Below the pieces are notes generated by a model. It was not told the DNA's origin and searched no databases. It saw only the letters and a list, made by a program, of their open reading frames with translations. DNA of 9,741 nt from JBDRMV01 sp043825615 (lineage in GTDB: Bacteria; CG03), in the NCBI GenBank assembly GCA_043825615.1, contig JBDRRS010000001.1, positions 1-9,741 of the forward strand, given 5' to 3'. A program made the translations under genes and the position numbers. Positions 7,096 through 9,741 of this stretch are shown here, in pieces; position 1 is the stretch's first letter; each line of letters starts with the position of its first letter.

Positions 7096-7180
7096 AAAAA
7101 AATAGGGTCGTAAAAAATTGGGGTCAGCTCTATTTTTTATATGGATAACTTATTTAAAAAATCAGAACTGACCCCATTTT
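7096..7180. repeat. REP-like palindrome, possible mgtE terminator
   Basis: TGGGGTCAG (7119-7127) and CTGACCCCA (7168-7176) are inverted copies. Between them ATTTTTTA (7132-7139) pairs with TAAAAAAT (7155-7162), so nearly the whole 7114-7180 stretch folds into one long imperfect hairpin. A second option pairs AAAAAATAG (7096-7104) with CTATTTTTT (7130-7138). GGGGTCAG-tipped palindromes resemble REP elements that are moved by Y1-type (RAYT) transposases. None is encoded here. The position 25-80 bp after mgtE, with T-rich flanks, would also suit a bidirectional terminator. Confidence 0.55.
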
Positions 7181-7184
7181 ATTG

Positions 7185-7213
7185 TTGCATTTTGGCGTCT
7201 GACTTTATACAAT
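7185..7213 (+). promoter_or_regulatory. Promoter of the Bax-inhibitor-like gene
   Basis: TTGCAT (7185-7190), 17 bp, TACAAT (7208-7213). Each box matches consensus at four or five positions, and the spacing is ideal. The start would lie near 7220, giving a leader of about 65 nt. The -10 region shares an exact 12-base block with the promoter candidate at 42-70. Confidence 0.5.
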
Positions 7214-7246
7214 TTCCGGAAGGAATTGCGATATCAGAAATTAAAA

Positions 7247-7267
7247 ATAAGCAGAATCTCTGCTTAT
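7247..7267 (+). promoter_or_regulatory. Hairpin beside the ribosome site of the Bax-inhibitor-like gene
   Basis: ATAAGCAGA (7247-7255) pairs perfectly over 9 bp with TCTGCTTAT (7259-7267) around a three-base ATC loop. It ends four bases before the G-rich ribosome site GGGGGTGG (7271-7278). It could affect translation or RNA stability. No T-run follows, so it is not a terminator. Confidence 0.4.
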
Positions 7268-7285
7268 CTTGGGGGTGGATGAAAA

Positions 7286-8029
7286 ATGAGAACTGCTAAT
7301 CCTGCGTTGAACGCAAGAACTTTTGAAGGTTTCGGACACGTTGCCGCTTCCGGCGATGTCATGACGATTCAGGGAACCGTGAACAAAACCGGCTTTCTGC
7401 TTTTGTTCCTTGTTATATCTGCTCTGTGGACGTGGAAGGCGTATTATACCGCGGGTCCCGGCGCGGTTTTGCCGTGGATGGCGGCCGGCGCTATCGGTGG
7501 TTTTGTTTTTGCGCTGCTCACGGTTTTCAAGAAACAGTGGGCGGGTGTGACGGCGCCGGTGTATGCGCTGCTTGAAGGGCTGTTCCTCGGCGGGTTGTCC
7601 GCAATTTTGGAGGGGAGGTTCCACGGCATCGTCATTCAGGCGGTGTGTTTGACTTTCGGCACGCTCTTTTTTCTTCTTATGGCTTATAAATCGGGCGCCA
7701 TCAGGGCGACGGAGAACTTTAAACTTGGCGTCGTTGCGGCGACGGGGGGAATTTTTTTAATCTATCTGTTTACCTGGCTCCTCGGCATCTTCGGCGTAAA
7801 CATTCCGTACATACATTCCAGCGGGCTTGTCGGAATTGCATTCAGCGTTTTCGTCGTTATTGTTGCGGCCCTTAATCTCGTGCTGGATTTTGATTTTATT
7901 GAAAACGGGTCGGAGAAAGGCGCGCCGAAATATATGGAATGGTATGCCGCTTTCGGACTGATGGTTACGCTGGTCTGGCTTTACGTGGAAATTCTTCGTC
8001 TGCTTGTGAAACTGAGGGAGAGAAAATAG
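7286..8029 (+). CDS. Bax inhibitor-1 / YccA-like seven-helix membrane protein
   Basis: A 247-residue integral membrane protein of the bacterial Bax-inhibitor-like family (Pfam BaxI_1 type). The N-terminus RTANPALNARTF is a family hallmark. A cytosolic stretch to about residue 32 precedes seven hydrophobic segments at roughly 34-53, 61-81, 87-107, 113-134, 147-168, 179-200 and 218-241. The acidic LDFDFIE (200-206) after helix six and EWYAAFG (218-224) in helix seven are typical of the family. Related proteins such as BsYetJ are pH-sensitive calcium leak channels that depend on paired aspartates. That role here is inferred. GGGGGTGG ends 7 nt before ATG 7286. An overlapping ATG at 7279 gives only a six-codon frame. 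The coiled-coil gene begins 18 bp after its stop, so the two are probably one transcript. Confidence 0.92.
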   Translation: MRTANPALNARTFEGFGHVAASGDVMTIQGTVNKTGFLLLFLVISALWTWKAYYTAGPGAVLPWMAAGAIGGFVFALLTVFKKQWAGVTAPVYALLEGLFLGGLSAILEGRFHGIVIQAVCLTFGTLFFLLMAYKSGAIRATENFKLGVVAATGGIFLIYLFTWLLGIFGVNIPYIHSSGLVGIAFSVFVVIVAALNLVLDFDFIENGSEKGAPKYMEWYAAFGLMVTLVWLYVEILRLLVKLRERK

Positions 8030-8047
8030 CCAAGCGCGTATTTTGAC

Positions 8048-9741
8048 ATGGAAAATTCGGAAAGAATTTTAAGAAAAAAACTGGAAGAACTGCGCCGCTC
8101 GCAGGCGGGTGTGAGAAAATTGCTCGGCGTGCGCGAGAGCGTCGTCTTTGACGGCGGCAATGATGAGGCGGGGTTAATCGCCGACCTTCAGAAAATCATT
8201 CACATGAACGGTTTGCTGAAAGACGGGATTCTGCAGGAAAAGCTCAGGATGCACAAGGGTTTTGCCGCCACGGTGAAACAGATACAGAACTCAAAAAGAG
8301 AACTGGAAAAATCATTGAAAGAATGCAGGGATGTGATAAAAAAGGGCGAGAGGTTACAAGAGGAAAAAGAATCGCTGGAAAAGGAAATTTCGGATTTCCG
8401 CCCGAGAGAACAGGAAATAAAAACTCTCAAACTCGGTTTGTCCGCACGGGAGAGGGAATTGCTGAAGGAATTTCAGGATAAGGAAGAGGCGTTAAAAAGG
8501 CGGGAGAGTGAACTTGCGGGCGAAACCGCGCGCCTGCGGGAAAAATTGCGGGAAAGGGAAGATGAAATAGAAATGCTGAGGAAAGACCTTTCGCGCCACA
8601 GTATGCAGGTTGCAGAAATGGAACGCCTGCGGAAAGAGGAACTGACCGCGAAAACGGAACAGTTCCGGGCCGAGATAGAATCCTCGGAAAAAATGCTGCG
8701 TGAAGAGAAGAATATCAGGGAAGAAATGCTCGCGTCTAAAGAAAACGAAATAAAAAACATAAAAAAAGAAGCGGATGAAATAACGTCGCGGGCGGACGAA
8801 CGTCTTAACGGGTTTAAAAAAGCGAGAGAGCAAAGAATTGTGGAAATCAGGGAATTGGAGAGCCGGCTGGCGCAGTCAACCAGAGAACTGGAGTCCTCAG
8901 GCGACAGAATTGAAGTTCTCGAAGCGGATATTTCCCGTCTGAGGGAAGAACTTACGGATGAACGGGCAGGCCGGAAGCGGGAGGTCAGCGACATAAGAAC
9001 TGCGCTGAATCAGGAGATTGCAGGCGTTGAAAAGATTCTTGAAGAAAGGAAACAGGCGGAGAAGGGGCGCGAGGATGAATGGTCGCGGGAGCTCTCCGGC
9101 AAAGAGGATAAAATTTCCGCTCTGAATGAAATTATGCGTTCCGCCGTTGAGGAAAGGGAAGAAAAAATAAAGTCGTTGAAAAATGCGCTGGACGATAAAA
9201 AGAGAGAAGCGGAAGAAAAAGGTTCGTCGCTCGCCGCTCTTGAAAAACAGTCCGCAGGTATGAAACAGGAAATGGAGTCGTCGGAAAAGCGCATAAAAAC
9301 CGCGGAGTCAGAATCCGGCCGTCTGGGAAGAGACCTTAACGAGGCGGTGCGTGCGGCGAAAGAGCGGGATGAAGCGTTTGTCAGGAAACTGGCGGCCGAG
9401 GCAAAGAAAATCTGCGATATGAAGGATTACCTCAGCCGGCAGGAGGCGTCATGGAAGGAGCGCACAGACCGTCTCTCTGCGGGGCTCGCGGAAATTCAGA
9501 AAGAAAAGAGTTCTCTGGAAAAGAAATTAAAGGATACGGAAAACGACTCGTTGGCGGAAAGAAAAAAATGGGAAGAGAAAATTGAAGAAATAAAAAACCG
9601 CTCCGCACAGGAGAAGAAAATGCCCGACGTGAAATTCAGGGATGAAACCTCCGCCCGCCGTTTCCGCTGCGGCAACTGCCACACCGAGGTACCTGTATCC
9701 GCCAAGTACTGTCCCAACTGCGGCGGCAGATTCAGAGAATA
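8048..9741 (+). CDS. Long coiled-coil protein with C-terminal zinc ribbon (stop codon cut by window edge)
   Basis: An open frame of 564 codons from ATG 8048, ending in GAA and then TA, the probable first two bases of TAA or TAG. Only one base seems to be missing. From about residue 60 to 525 it is dense in Glu, Lys, Arg and Leu with heptad-like spacing and almost no proline, so a very long coiled coil is expected. The first 60 residues include a less charged VVFDGGNDEAGL segment. The tail RFRCGNCHTEVPVSAKYCPNC is a treble-clef-like zinc ribbon with C541, C544, C555 and C558. There is no signal peptide or membrane helix, so it is likely cytosolic. The ribosome site is weak, and the 18-bp gap to the Bax-inhibitor-like gene suggests translational coupling. 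I cannot name a family. Scaffold or cytoskeleton-like, chromosome-associated and tethering roles are all open. Long minus-strand frames here are products of its biased codons. Confidence 0.85.
   Translation, partial: MENSERILRKKLEELRRSQAGVRKLLGVRESVVFDGGNDEAGLIADLQKIIHMNGLLKDGILQEKLRMHKGFAATVKQIQNSKRELEKSLKECRDVIKKGERLQEEKESLEKEISDFRPREQEIKTLKLGLSARERELLKEFQDKEEALKRRESELAGETARLREKLREREDEIEMLRKDLSRHSMQVAEMERLRKEELTAKTEQFRAEIESSEKMLREEKNIREEMLASKENEIKNIKKEADEITSRADERLNGFKKAREQRIVEIRELESRLAQSTRELESSGDRIEVLEADISRLREELTDERAGRKREVSDIRTALNQEIAGVEKILEERKQAEKGREDEWSRELSGKEDKISALNEIMRSAVEEREEKIKSLKNALDDKKREAEEKGSSLAALEKQSAGMKQEMESSEKRIKTAESESGRLGRDLNEAVRAAKERDEAFVRKLAAEAKKICDMKDYLSRQEASWKERTDRLSAGLAEIQKEKSSLEKKLKDTENDSLAERKKWEEKIEEIKNRSAQEKKMPDVKFRDETSARRFRCGNCHTEVPVSAKYCPNCGGRFRE

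Noticed and set aside
8200..9717. Long minus-strand open frames opposite the coiled-coil gene (up to 173 codons)
   Set aside because: They are Ser/Phe/Arg-rich reverse images of GAA/AAA/CGG codons. The plus-strand frame is open for 564 codons and ends in a real zinc ribbon.

Overview
The window is a bacterial chromosomal segment of middling G+C. A lipobox-bearing substrate-binding lipoprotein, a Cache-type hybrid histidine kinase and many sigma70-like promoter elements point to a free-living, probably diderm bacterium. I see no marker that fixes the phylum. The GGGGTCAG palindrome after the magnesium transporter resembles REP-type repeats common in environmental and uncultured genomes, but that is only suggestive.

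Left part (minus strand, 4414 down to 222): an orphan glycine betaine/choline-type (OpuC/OsmF-like) binding lipoprotein is followed 60 bp later by an 896-residue hybrid sensor kinase (Cache, HAMP, PAS, HisKA, HATPase, REC). No permease or ATPase gene of an ABC transporter lies beside them, so the pair may work as an osmolyte or ligand sensing unit. The lipoprotein gene is preceded by a 374-bp non-coding region. It contains a striking two-state RNA structure: a 12-bp long-range stem that competes with an intrinsic terminator (9-bp GC-rich stem plus six U) just upstream of the start codon. It matches no riboswitch class I could recall and is the best candidate here for something undescribed. The extreme left end may hold the last codons of a plus-strand gene and a promoter pointing into the kinase 3' end.

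Right part (plus strand, 4415 to 9741): a DEAD-box RNA helicase; a complete MgtE-type Mg2+ transporter; a REP-like palindrome that may also end mgtE transcription; a seven-helix Bax-inhibitor-1-like membrane protein with a good promoter; and, 18 bp behind it, a 564-codon, almost wholly coiled-coil protein ending in a four-cysteine zinc ribbon. The last gene runs to the window edge, where only the first two bases of its probable stop codon are present.

The plus-strand genes are mostly separate housekeeping or stress units, except the Bax-inhibitor/coiled-coil pair, which looks cotranscribed. The helicase and the lipoprotein genes diverge from the shared 374-bp intergenic region.
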